Positions 8,577-16,519 of a stretch of DNA of 64,000 nucleotides are shown here, in pieces. The notes under the pieces are model-generated. The model ran no database searches. It was not told where the DNA came from and saw only the letters and a list, made by a program, of their open reading frames with translations. This stretch comes from Planctomycetota bacterium (GTDB lineage Bacteria > Planctomycetota > Phycisphaerae > UBA1845 > PWPN01), in contig JAKLEZ010000011.1 in the NCBI GenBank assembly GCA_022711465.1, positions 126,001 to 190,000 on the forward strand, given 5' to 3'. Each line of letters begins with the position of its first letter. Positions within the stretch are counted from its first letter, which is position 1. A program made the position numbers and the translations under genes.

Positions 8577-11264
8577 TCACCCCAGCTTCTGCTTGATCCA
8601 GTTCGTCGCCGCCGCGAGCGCATTCGCGATGCCCTCGGCGTTCTTGCCACCGGCCTGGGCAAGGTCGGGCTTGCCGCCGCCACGGCCATCGACCGCCGGA
8701 GCGATCTCACGGATCAGGTCACCGGCTTTGAGGCCCTTCTTGACCACGTCCTCGGTCATGGCCACCAACAGCATCGGCTTGCCCTCGACCGAGGTCGCCA
8801 GGCAAACGGCCGCCGACTCGGCCTTGGTTCGCAGGAAGTCGGCCGCCTCGCGGACCTGCTCGACCGGGGCCTCGGGCAGCTGGCCGACAATCACCGCCAC
8901 CCCGCCGATCCGTTCGGCTTTGTCCAGCATCTCCTGCCGCACGGTCTTCAGATCGGCCGCCGCCCCCTTGGTCAGCTGCTTGCGGAGCTTCTTGATCTCC
9001 TCCTGCAGGCCGGCGATGCGAGCGGCCAGCTGGTCCGGAGCGGTATTGAGCAGAGCCGCGGCCTTGCGGGTGCTGCTCTCCAAATCCTGCACCGCCTCGA
9101 CCGCCTTGGGACCGGTCACCGCAGTGATGCGCCGCACCCCCTTGGCCACCGCCTCTTCCCCAACCACCTTGAAGAACCCGATCTCGCCCGTCCGGCTCAG
9201 GTGCGTTCCGCCGCAGAACTCCGCGGAGAAACCCTCGGTCCCGACGGATACGACCCGCACGACGTCGCCGTACTTCTCACCGAAGAACGCCCGCACGCCG
9301 GGCACCCTTTTCGCCTCGGCGATGGGCAACTCCTGCGTCGCGACTTCCAAATCCGCGCACACTTTGCCATTCACCAGCCGCTCGACCTCGGCAATCTCAT
9401 CGTGCGAAACGGGAGCGTGATGATCGAAGTCGAACCGCAGCCGCTCCGGATCGACCACCGAGCCGTGCTGCTTGACGTGATCGCCGAGCACGGTCCGCAA
9501 CGCCCAGTGCAGCAGGTGCGTCGCGGTGTGGTTCTTGCGGGTCAGGTCACGGCTCGCGTCCACTTCGAGCGACGCGCCCTGGCCGGCGGAGACCGAACCT
9601 TCCGTCACCGTGCCGAAGTGCACAATCCCGTCGCCGAGCTTCTGCGTGGTCGTGACAGTGAACTTGCCCGTCGGCGTCGCGATCGTGCCGCTGTCGCCCG
9701 ACTGGCCGCCCTGCTCCGCGTAGAAACAAGTCCGATCGACCACCAGGGCCACTTCGCCGTCCTCGGGCCGCAACCATCCGGTGGTCACGAACTTGTTGTC
9801 TCGCACCCAGCCGGCGATCCTGGCCCGCACCGAGCGGCCAGCATATTTGAAACGGTCATCCGTCGCAGGCAGCTCGCCCTCGATAGCCACGTTCACATGC
9901 TGCTTGGCACCGGCACAAGCCTTCTTCTTGGCCTCGGCCATCAGCCGCCCGAACCCCGCCTCGTCGACGCTCATGCCCCGCTCGCCGGCCATCTGCACGG
10001 TCAGATCGAGCGGGAACCCGAAGGTGTCGTACAGCTTGAACGCATCCTCGGCAACGATGGTCTTGCCCCGGGCCGCGGCCTGATCAAACAAGGCAATGCC
10101 ACGGTCCAGCGTCCGTCCGAAGCGCTCCTCCTCGTCCCGAATGATGGCCGCCACCTGCTCGGGATGCTGCTTCAGCTCCGGGAACGCCTCGCCCATGGTC
10201 GCGACGATGGTCGGCACCAGCTTGTGGATGAACGGCTCATGCTGGCCGAGTTGCTGCCGCCCGAACCGGGCCGCCCGGCGCAGAATCCGCCGTAGCACGT
10301 ACCCGCGACCCTCGTTGCTCGGCTTGGCCCCGTCGGTGATCGCGAAGGTCAACATGCGGACGTGGTCGGCGATCACTCGAAACGCGTTGTCCACATGGCA
10401 ATCCGCCCCAACCTGCCCGGTGTATTCGCGGCCCGTGACCTTGGCAATCCCGGCCAGCAGCGGGCCAAATACGTCGCTGTCGTAGTTGCTGTCCTTGCCC
10501 TGAAGGACACGGACGACCCGCTCGAAACCCATGCCCGTATCGACGTGCTTCGCCGGCAGCGGACTCAGCCTGCCTGACTCGTCGCGATTGTACTGAATGA
10601 AAACCAGGTTCCAGATCTCGATCACGCTGGAGTCGCCCGCGTTGACCAGCGAACCGCCGGACCGGTCCGGGGTCAGGTCAATGTGAATCTCACTGCACGG
10701 ACCGCACGGGCCGGTCGCGCCCATCTCCCAGAAGTTGTCCTTCTTGGCAAACCGCCCGATGTGGCTCGGCTCTATGTCCGTCACCTCGGCCCAGAGCCGG
10801 GCAGCCTCCTCGTCAGCCTCCAGCCCCTCTTCCTTGTCACCCCCAAAAACCGTCGCGTATAGCCGATCCTTGGGAAGACCCCACACCCCAGTCAACAGCT
10901 CCCAGGCCCAACCGATCGCCTCACGCTTGAAGTAATCACCAAATGACCAGTTGCCCAGCATCTCGAAGAACGTGTGGTGATAGGTGTCCCGTCCGACCTC
11001 TTCCAGGTCGTTGTGTTTGCCCGACACCCGAATGCACTTCTGCGTATTCGCCGCCCGCTTGTACGGCCGGCTGCCGGTGCCCAGAAACACGTCCTTGAAC
11101 TGGTTCATCCCCGCGTTGGCAAACATCAGCGTGGGGTCCTCCAACGGCACAACAGGCGAGGACGGAGCGAACGTATGCCCCTTGCCCTTGAAGAACTCGA
11201 TGAACTCACGTCGGATCTGGTCGGCAGTTCTCACGCAAGCCTCTGCACCTGGCAATGTCGACAT
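8577..11264 (-). CDS. alaS: alanyl-tRNA synthetase
   Basis: An 895-residue enzyme, close to the usual 870-880, that charges tRNA-Ala in the cytoplasm. Class II catalytic core at the N-terminus (motif 1 around FAPSSPVVPLEDPTLMFANAGMNQFK, followed by FLG). The editing domain has the zinc-binding HTATHLLH (H579, H583) and CGGTH (C684, H688) motifs, and the C-terminal DHHA1 domain ends in GGGGKPDLAQAGG. The ATG at 11264 follows AGGGGTG. A putative promoter lies upstream at 11335-11363. A GTG at codon 11 is a less likely alternative start. Confidence 0.96.
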   Translation of the reverse strand: MSTLPGAEACVRTADQIRREFIEFFKGKGHTFAPSSPVVPLEDPTLMFANAGMNQFKDVFLGTGSRPYKRAANTQKCIRVSGKHNDLEEVGRDTYHHTFFEMLGNWSFGDYFKREAIGWAWELLTGVWGLPKDRLYATVFGGDKEEGLEADEEAARLWAEVTDIEPSHIGRFAKKDNFWEMGATGPCGPCSEIHIDLTPDRSGGSLVNAGDSSVIEIWNLVFIQYNRDESGRLSPLPAKHVDTGMGFERVVRVLQGKDSNYDSDVFGPLLAGIAKVTGREYTGQVGADCHVDNAFRVIADHVRMLTFAITDGAKPSNEGRGYVLRRILRRAARFGRQQLGQHEPFIHKLVPTIVATMGEAFPELKQHPEQVAAIIRDEEERFGRTLDRGIALFDQAAARGKTIVAEDAFKLYDTFGFPLDLTVQMAGERGMSVDEAGFGRLMAEAKKKACAGAKQHVNVAIEGELPATDDRFKYAGRSVRARIAGWVRDNKFVTTGWLRPEDGEVALVVDRTCFYAEQGGQSGDSGTIATPTGKFTVTTTQKLGDGIVHFGTVTEGSVSAGQGASLEVDASRDLTRKNHTATHLLHWALRTVLGDHVKQHGSVVDPERLRFDFDHHAPVSHDEIAEVERLVNGKVCADLEVATQELPIAEAKRVPGVRAFFGEKYGDVVRVVSVGTEGFSAEFCGGTHLSRTGEIGFFKVVGEEAVAKGVRRITAVTGPKAVEAVQDLESSTRKAAALLNTAPDQLAARIAGLQEEIKKLRKQLTKGAAADLKTVRQEMLDKAERIGGVAVIVGQLPEAPVEQVREAADFLRTKAESAAVCLATSVEGKPMLLVAMTEDVVKKGLKAGDLIREIAPAVDGRGGGKPDLAQAGGKNAEGIANALAAATNWIKQKLG

Positions 11265-11334
11265 GGCACCCCTGTCCGCGTCGTCTCACTCCCGACACGA
11301 ATGCAGAGAGCACCCGAATACCCAAGAATCGGTC

Positions 11335-11363
11335 ATTCTAGCCGATCCGGTGAGTGACACCAA
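11335..11363 (-). promoter_or_regulatory. putative alaS promoter
   Basis: On the minus strand, TTGGTG (11363-11358), 17 nt, TAGAAT (11340-11335). It points into alaS and leaves a leader of about 65 nt. The -35 box matches only partly. Confidence 0.45.
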
Positions 11364-11457
11364 GCTAGGCGACCCCTTCCCCCCCCTCACCGGTCGCCCA
11401 CATGCCCCCCATTTCACCGCTCACGACCACCAACTCACGCCTTCTTGCCGATCCTCG

Positions 11458-11463
11458 TATAAT
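11458..11463 (+). promoter_or_regulatory. -10 box immediately before folP (leaderless type)
   Basis: A perfect TATAAT ends 6 nt before the folP ATG at 11470, so transcription would begin at or next to the start codon. There is no ribosome site and no good -35 at normal spacing (TCACGC at 11435-11440). Confidence 0.5.
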
Positions 11464-11469
11464 GCCGCC

Positions 11470-12363
11470 ATGCGCGATCACGCCCACCCTATCCTGCTCG
11501 GAGGCAAACCCCTGGTCCCGGGAAGCGGCCCGTTCATCTTCGGAATCCTCAATGTCACCCCCGACTCCTTCAGCGACGCGGGGCGTTTCATGACGCCTGC
11601 AGCCGCAGTCGATGCCGGCTGCAGGATGGCCGACGAGGGCGCCGACGCGATCGACGTCGGCGGCGAATCCACCCGACCTGGCAGCACCTTCGTCTCGCCC
11701 GATGAGCAGATCCGGAGGACGGGCCCCGTGATCGAGGAACTCACTCGACGACTCACCGGGACCGATGCTCCGGCCATCTCCATCGATACTCGACTGGCGT
11801 CCGTAGCCCGCGCCGCCCTGGACGCCGGGGCAACGATCGTCAACGACATCTCCGCGCTCCACGACCCCGAGATGGGGCCGCTCATCGCCGCCCGCGGTGC
11901 GGGCGTCATCCTGATGCATATGAAAGGAACACCTGCCAACATGCAGGCCGACCCCATCTACGTGGATGTGGTCGAGGAAATCCGGTCCTTCCTCCAGCAA
12001 CGCATGGCAACGGCGCTGGCAGCTGGGATACCTGCAGACCGGATCATCCTGGACCCAGGCATCGGCTTCGGGAAGACAACCAGTCACAACCTCATGATTA
12101 TTCGAAACTTACACCGATTCGTGGATCTCGGAGCCCCTACCCTCGTCGGCCCCTCAAGGAAACGATTCATCGGCGAAGTGCTCCGTCTCCCATCCCCCAC
12201 GGACCGCCTGCACGGCACCTTGGCAACCGTAGCCGCCTGCGTCCTGGCCGGTGTGGAGTGCGTCCGCGTCCACGACGTTGCCGCAGCCCGACAAGTGGCC
12301 GACCTGTCAGCGGCCATCCACCGAGCCGGGGCCAGCTTGCACAGCAGCAAGACTCAGGTTTAG
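11470..12363 (+). CDS. folP: dihydropteroate synthase
   Basis: A 297-residue folate enzyme that joins p-aminobenzoate to 6-hydroxymethyl-dihydropterin pyrophosphate. Signatures in order: FGILNVTPDSFSD, DVGGESTRPG, SIDTR, VNDISAL, MHMKGTPANMQ, DPGIGFGKT and GPSRKRFIGE. The ATG at 11470 gives the normal length; a longer open frame upstream lacks family similarity. There is no Shine-Dalgarno, and a TATAAT lies 6 nt ahead, which fits a leaderless message. The stop codon falls inside the palindrome that precedes the toxin-antitoxin pair. Confidence 0.95.
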   Translation: MRDHAHPILLGGKPLVPGSGPFIFGILNVTPDSFSDAGRFMTPAAAVDAGCRMADEGADAIDVGGESTRPGSTFVSPDEQIRRTGPVIEELTRRLTGTDAPAISIDTRLASVARAALDAGATIVNDISALHDPEMGPLIAARGAGVILMHMKGTPANMQADPIYVDVVEEIRSFLQQRMATALAAGIPADRIILDPGIGFGKTTSHNLMIIRNLHRFVDLGAPTLVGPSRKRFIGEVLRLPSPTDRLHGTLATVAACVLAGVECVRVHDVAAARQVADLSAAIHRAGASLHSSKTQV

Positions 12364-12387
12364 ACTGGTCTCAGACTAGTCTAAAAT
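12359..12387 (+). promoter_or_regulatory. promoter and palindromic operator of the toxin-antitoxin pair
   Basis: TTTAGA (12359-12364), 17 nt, TAAAAT (12382-12387) forms a plausible promoter. The 23-bp stretch 12361-12383 is an almost perfect palindrome: arms TAGACTGGTCT and AGACTAGTCTA around a central C, 10 of 11 pairs matching. It sits between and over the two boxes, as expected for an operator that a Phd-type antitoxin alone or with its toxin would occupy. Confidence 0.65.
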
Positions 12388-12410
12388 CGGCCGCGAACGG
12401 AGCGAATGAC

Positions 12411-12653
12411 GTGATTACCGTCGGTTCATACCAAGCCAAAACCCACCTGCCCCGACTCCTGGTGCGGGTCTCCAGCGGCGAGCAGGTTACCATCACCAGG
12501 CATGGTGTCCCCATCGCGATGCTCGTACCTGTGTCCTCGTCGCCTCTCCACAAGAACATCAGTGAGGCGATTGCGGCCATTCGGTCGTTCCGCAAGGGAC
12601 GCCATGTCGGCGTCGCGGAAATCCGAGCCGCGATCCAAGAGGGGCGGCCGTGA
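12411..12653 (+). CDS. antitoxin, Phd/YefM-type (VapB-like)
   Basis: An 80-residue DNA-binding antitoxin. The N-terminus VITVGSYQAKTHLPRLLVRV and the following GEQVTITRHGVPIAMLVP match the Phd/YefM fold (AKxxLxxLLxxVxxGExVxItRrGxPvA). The C-terminal part would bind and block the toxin. Start GTG at 12411 with GGAG 8 nt upstream. The stop overlaps the toxin start (TGATG). The palindrome at 12361-12383 is the likely autoregulatory site. Confidence 0.88.
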   Translation: MITVGSYQAKTHLPRLLVRVSSGEQVTITRHGVPIAMLVPVSSSPLHKNISEAIAAIRSFRKGRHVGVAEIRAAIQEGRP

Positions 12654-13063
12654 TGCGCTTGGTGGTCGACTGCTCGGTCACGATGGCGTGGTTCCTCGAC
12701 GAAGGCTCGGTCTTGGCCAATGCCGCCCTCGCCGCCCTGGAGCACATGGAAGCGATCGTTCCGTGCGTGTGGCCGCTCGAGATGGCCAACAGTCTCGCGG
12801 TACACGAACGCGAGGGGCGGCTCACAGCAGCGGATGTGACTCGGGTCCTGGATCTGATCCGCGAGCTGTCCATCGCGATCGAGGAGGAGACATCCCGGCG
12901 CACGGTCGGGGAAATCCTGGCCCTGGCCCGAACACACCAACTCTCCGCCTACGATGCGTCCTACCTGGAGCTCGCCATGCGCAAGGGATTGAAGTTGGCC
13001 ACGCTGGACGAGAGCCTCCAGGAGGCGGCCGTTCACGCGGGCGTCAAACTGTTCCAACCATGA
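12653..13063 (+). CDS. toxin, PIN-domain ribonuclease (VapC-like)
   Basis: A 136-residue PIN-domain protein, presumably an RNase toxin of a type II system. The four expected acidic residues are present: D6 (VVDCS), E43 (PLEMANS), D101 (SAYDASYLELA) and D119 (ATLDESL). It starts at ATG 12653, overlapping the antitoxin stop; a GTG one codon upstream is possible. Eleven bases separate it from the next gene, which is unrelated in function. Confidence 0.9.
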   Translation: MRLVVDCSVTMAWFLDEGSVLANAALAALEHMEAIVPCVWPLEMANSLAVHEREGRLTAADVTRVLDLIRELSIAIEEETSRRTVGEILALARTHQLSAYDASYLELAMRKGLKLATLDESLQEAAVHAGVKLFQP

Positions 13064-13073
13064 GTGCTGCACG

Positions 13074-15476
13074 ATGCGAGGCCTCATCCTGACATTCTGT
13101 CTCTTGTCCGTGAACCCGCTCGATGCCTCGGCGGCGGAGGACTGGCTCATCCCTCGTTCCCACCCCAGGCTTCTCATCGGGCGAGACGATCTCGCCCGGC
13201 TGCGGGTGCATTGCGGCATCAGCCAGTATGCCGACGATCCGGTTGCCCGCTCCCCAGGCCTGGTGTTCGGCTCGCAGCGCGACGTCCTCGAGCGGCTCAC
13301 GATGATCGGCAGCGACATCATGATGGGCCGGGCCCGAAGCGACGATCTGTGGGTACCAGCAGTATTGCACCTGGTCACCGGCAACCGCGACCGCAGCGAC
13401 GTCTACACCGACTACGTCGTACGGCAGCTCCTCGACCCGGAGCGGCGGCGGCTGGAGTTGGACGCGGTCATCGCCCTGGACTACTGCTGGGACGCGATCA
13501 AGCCCGAGCACCGCGGACATATCGTCGCCCGCATGACACCCTTCATCGAGCCGATTCGCCCCGGCGACAGCCCCCTGAATCCCATCCTGTTTGAGCGGCG
13601 GCTGGCCAGTCTGGCCGCAGCCATCGTGCTCACTGACGAGCAGGTCACCGAAAGGGACGCTTCGCTCGTGGCAAAGATCAAGACCGTGACGAGCATCGCC
13701 CGAAGCTACCTGGAGGGCGATCTGGTCAGCTTCTGCAAGCAGCGCGGGGCCATGCCGACCTCGGGCGGACTGGGCGTCTTCGAGGAAGCCCAGATTGTCC
13801 TGGCCGCAGAGATCTGGCGGACCGGCGCGGGACGATCCATCTGGCCCGAGTTGGCGAACAACGCCGGACGAGCCATGGAACCCTACTTCTACGCCGACAC
13901 CGGGAGCCCGGCCCTCAACCACGGCTTCATCCACGACCACGGCACCGTCATCCCGCGCCGACCAGGCGAGGTCTACCACGGTTTCGTGCCGGCCGTCCCC
14001 TGGGTCATCGCCCGCGCACTCCAGGACCCCATCGCCACCTGGTACGCCAATCGCGCCTTCCCACCGTTGGGCGTCAAATTCCCACCCGAGGCCGAACGGT
14101 ACCGCTGGACGCAGATCCTCTACGGACCAGCCGATCAACCCGAGGCTGCCCGCCGAGCTTGCCCACTGGGCCGCAACTTCGGCGGTGGCTGGGTCGCGAT
14201 GCGCTCAGGATGGATGCCCGGCGACACCGTCGTTCTCTTCGACGCCGGACAACCCTTCTGGCAGGCTCGCCAACACGCCGACGCCGGCCAGTTCCAGATC
14301 TACCGCAAACACCGGCTAACCATCGACAGCGGAGATGACGTCACCTTCAATGCCGTGCCGACCAAGGGCGGCAAGACCCTCATCGGCGGCGAGCGAGCCG
14401 ACTGGGACTTGTACTACGCCGCCACGATCGCCCACAACTGCATCACCGTCGCCGAGCGATTCCCGACGCTCGACAAGTACGACCGCAACCGGCCAGCTAT
14501 GGGCAACCAGCGCTACGTCACCCGTGACTTCGACATGGCCGTCGAGGATATCACCAAAACGACACGCCATACCGGTACGCTGCTGGCCTTCGAAACCAAC
14601 TCGTTCTACAGCTACACAGCGGCCGATCTGACCCCCGCCTACCCGGCCGAAACCGTCCAGGGCCTCGAACGCCGACTGCTGTTCCTGCCAGACGGCGCCC
14701 TGCTGGTGCTGGATCGGCTGCAGACCGTGCGAGCCGGAGCCCTCAAGACCTGGCATCTCCAACTGCCCGCCCGCCCACGCCTGCTGGGCGACGCACCGAC
14801 CTCGGATTCATCCGCCCAGCCCGACACCGGCGGGCTCAAGGAACTCGAACAGGTACACCAATTGCACGGGCTCGACGCAAGAGGCGGTATCTGGGAACCC
14901 GGCGATCTCGAACCGTGGCTTGAAATCACCCACGGAGAGGGCCGGCTGTTCGTCAAAACACTCCTGCCGGCCGACGCCAGGCGGCGAGTCGTCGGCGGCC
15001 CCATGGAAGCCCACACCATCGTCAGCGGCTCGTCAGCCGGCACAAGCTACTACGGCGGCGGTCCCCAGGGCTACGAGCACCGCCTCTGGCCGGCATCGAT
15101 CCTCAGGGCACCCAATGCCTCGTACACCCTCGGAATGCCGACCGGCCTGGGATCCAACTTCGGCGTCGGTGCCACCTGGGGCCGCCTCGACGTGACCCCC
15201 GCTGGCAACAGCAACGAGGTGCTGTTCCTGCATCTGCTCATTCCCACCGATCGCTCGATCGACCTCCCGCCGCCAGTGGTGTTCAAGGAGGAGTCCGGCA
15301 TCGCAATCCTCGAGATGCCACTGAATAACCACGACTGCCGCGTTGACCTCAACCTCGGCGCCGGACGGCCGGGACGTGTCATCCTCATCGATCGAGCCGG
15401 CAGGAAAATCGTCTTCGAGAAGGAACTGGCCGACAGCGTGCTACCAAACCTATCCATCCCCGGCGCCACCAGGTAG
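13074..15476 (+). CDS. secreted heparinase II/III-like polysaccharide lyase
   Basis: An 800-residue protein with a short signal peptide ending near DASAAEDW. The first part, beginning HPRLLIGRDDLARLR, resembles the alpha/alpha-toroid of alginate and heparinase-type lyases. The middle, WVAMRSGWMPGDTVVLFDAG through HADAGQFQIYRKHRLTIDSG and AHNCITV, matches the heparinase II/III C-terminal beta-sheet domain with its conserved His and Asp. It probably cleaves uronic-acid polysaccharides outside the cytoplasm; the exact substrate is unknown. No ribosome site is obvious at the start, 11 bases after the toxin gene. Confidence 0.72.
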   Translation: MRGLILTFCLLSVNPLDASAAEDWLIPRSHPRLLIGRDDLARLRVHCGISQYADDPVARSPGLVFGSQRDVLERLTMIGSDIMMGRARSDDLWVPAVLHLVTGNRDRSDVYTDYVVRQLLDPERRRLELDAVIALDYCWDAIKPEHRGHIVARMTPFIEPIRPGDSPLNPILFERRLASLAAAIVLTDEQVTERDASLVAKIKTVTSIARSYLEGDLVSFCKQRGAMPTSGGLGVFEEAQIVLAAEIWRTGAGRSIWPELANNAGRAMEPYFYADTGSPALNHGFIHDHGTVIPRRPGEVYHGFVPAVPWVIARALQDPIATWYANRAFPPLGVKFPPEAERYRWTQILYGPADQPEAARRACPLGRNFGGGWVAMRSGWMPGDTVVLFDAGQPFWQARQHADAGQFQIYRKHRLTIDSGDDVTFNAVPTKGGKTLIGGERADWDLYYAATIAHNCITVAERFPTLDKYDRNRPAMGNQRYVTRDFDMAVEDITKTTRHTGTLLAFETNSFYSYTAADLTPAYPAETVQGLERRLLFLPDGALLVLDRLQTVRAGALKTWHLQLPARPRLLGDAPTSDSSAQPDTGGLKELEQVHQLHGLDARGGIWEPGDLEPWLEITHGEGRLFVKTLLPADARRRVVGGPMEAHTIVSGSSAGTSYYGGGPQGYEHRLWPASILRAPNASYTLGMPTGLGSNFGVGATWGRLDVTPAGNSNEVLFLHLLIPTDRSIDLPPPVVFKEESGIAILEMPLNNHDCRVDLNLGAGRPGRVILIDRAGRKIVFEKELADSVLPNLSIPGATR

Positions 15477-15606
15477 CAAAGCAGCCAGGTTGCCCCAGTG
15501 AGGCTATCAGCGGCTCGTTTGACCTTCGGTCGTCTCCGGCAGACAATCACTCCTTGTGTCGCCCGCATTGCCGCGGGCCTTACCCGCTGTCGAGAGGAGC
15601 AGGCAG

Positions 15607-16023
15607 ATGAGAACGCTGGCACTGGCCGTTGGCACCGCGCTGTTCGCGACCGCTGTGGGCTGCTCACATGAGAAGGGCGCCTTCCAGACCTCCGAGGTCA
15701 CGGCCGCCGGCACCCCCAAGGTGCTGCGCCACGTGGTGCTGTTTAAGTACAAGGATGACGCCAAGCCCGACCAGGTCCAGGCCTCGGTCAAGGCATTCCG
15801 GGCACTGCCGGGCAAAATCAACCTCATCCGGGCTTTCGAGTGGGGCACCAATGTCAGCCCGGAAAAACTGAACCAGGGCTACACCCACGTCTACTTCCTG
15901 ACCTTCACCGGCACCGCCGATCGCGACGCCTACCTTGTCCACCCCGCCCACAAGGAATTCGCCGCGTCGCTGGGCCCTGTGCTGGACAAGGTCGCGGTCG
16001 TGGACTACTGGACCCAGCAGTAG
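15607..16023 (+). CDS. Dabb (stress-responsive A/B barrel) lipoprotein
   Basis: A 138-residue protein. Signal peptide with a plausible lipobox ending at C19 (TAVGC), then a Dabb ferredoxin-like domain: VLRHVVLFKYKDDAKPDQVQ, ALPGKINLIRAFEWGTN and YTHVYFLTFTG..D.YLVHPAHKEF. Dabb domains form dimeric barrels; many have no known role. The ATG at 15607 follows GAGAGGAGCAG, a strong ribosome site. An orphan dockerin-like segment follows directly in another frame. Confidence 0.85.
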   Translation: MRTLALAVGTALFATAVGCSHEKGAFQTSEVTAAGTPKVLRHVVLFKYKDDAKPDQVQASVKAFRALPGKINLIRAFEWGTNVSPEKLNQGYTHVYFLTFTGTADRDAYLVHPAHKEFAASLGPVLDKVAVVDYWTQQ

Positions 16024-16325
16024 CCACGCAACCCATCCCTGCCGATCGTGTCCGGCGTCCTGTCGGTCGACGGATTCGACCAGAGGGTGGGGGGGCCGCC
16101 ACCTTCGCCCTCGGGCCGGATGTCGATCGCGACGGAGATGTCGATGGAGCCGACCTGGACGCGTTCACGAGATGCATGAGCGGCCCGACTATGCCGCCGT
16201 CTTCCCCGGACTGCCAACAGGTCGATCTGGATTCCGACGGTGACGTGGACCAGTCCGACTTCGGCATCTTCCAGAGATGCTACAGCGGCGACGGCCAACC
16301 GGCCGATCCAAACTGCGCGAAGTGA
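16024..16325 (+). pseudogene. orphan dockerin-like domain (gene remnant)
   Basis: Translation ending at 16325 gives two dockerin-like calcium loops (DVDRDGDVDGADLDAF and DLDSDGDVDQSDFGIF) and the PADPNCAK-type terminus seen on other secreted proteins here. No start codon precedes it in its frame after 16023; going further back the frame runs through the Dabb gene. A run of seven G at 16088-16094 could be a frameshift point: one frame over, a GTG at 16048 opens a short ORF that would join the domain if one base were lost or gained. Remnant, frameshifted small gene or sequencing error are all possible. Confidence 0.5.
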
Positions 16326-16519
16326 GGCACAGGCCCTGAACCGCCGGTCCGCAACCGCTGGTCCAGCGGCTCGCCGCGCCCGGCTGCCGCGAGTCCAAAT
16401 ACGACCTCGAGCAGAACACGCAGCATGTGGAGAGGCTCCGTGCAATACCGATGCAACCGGGCGCGACTGTGTAGAATGTCGCCGCAGCTGGCCGCCATCC
16501 GAATGGTGACCTGCGGAAC
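16326..16519. other. short intergenic stretch between convergent genes
   Basis: Nothing recognisable: no convincing terminator, RNA or ORF was seen between the dockerin remnant and the convergent glycosidase-like gene. Confidence 0.4.
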
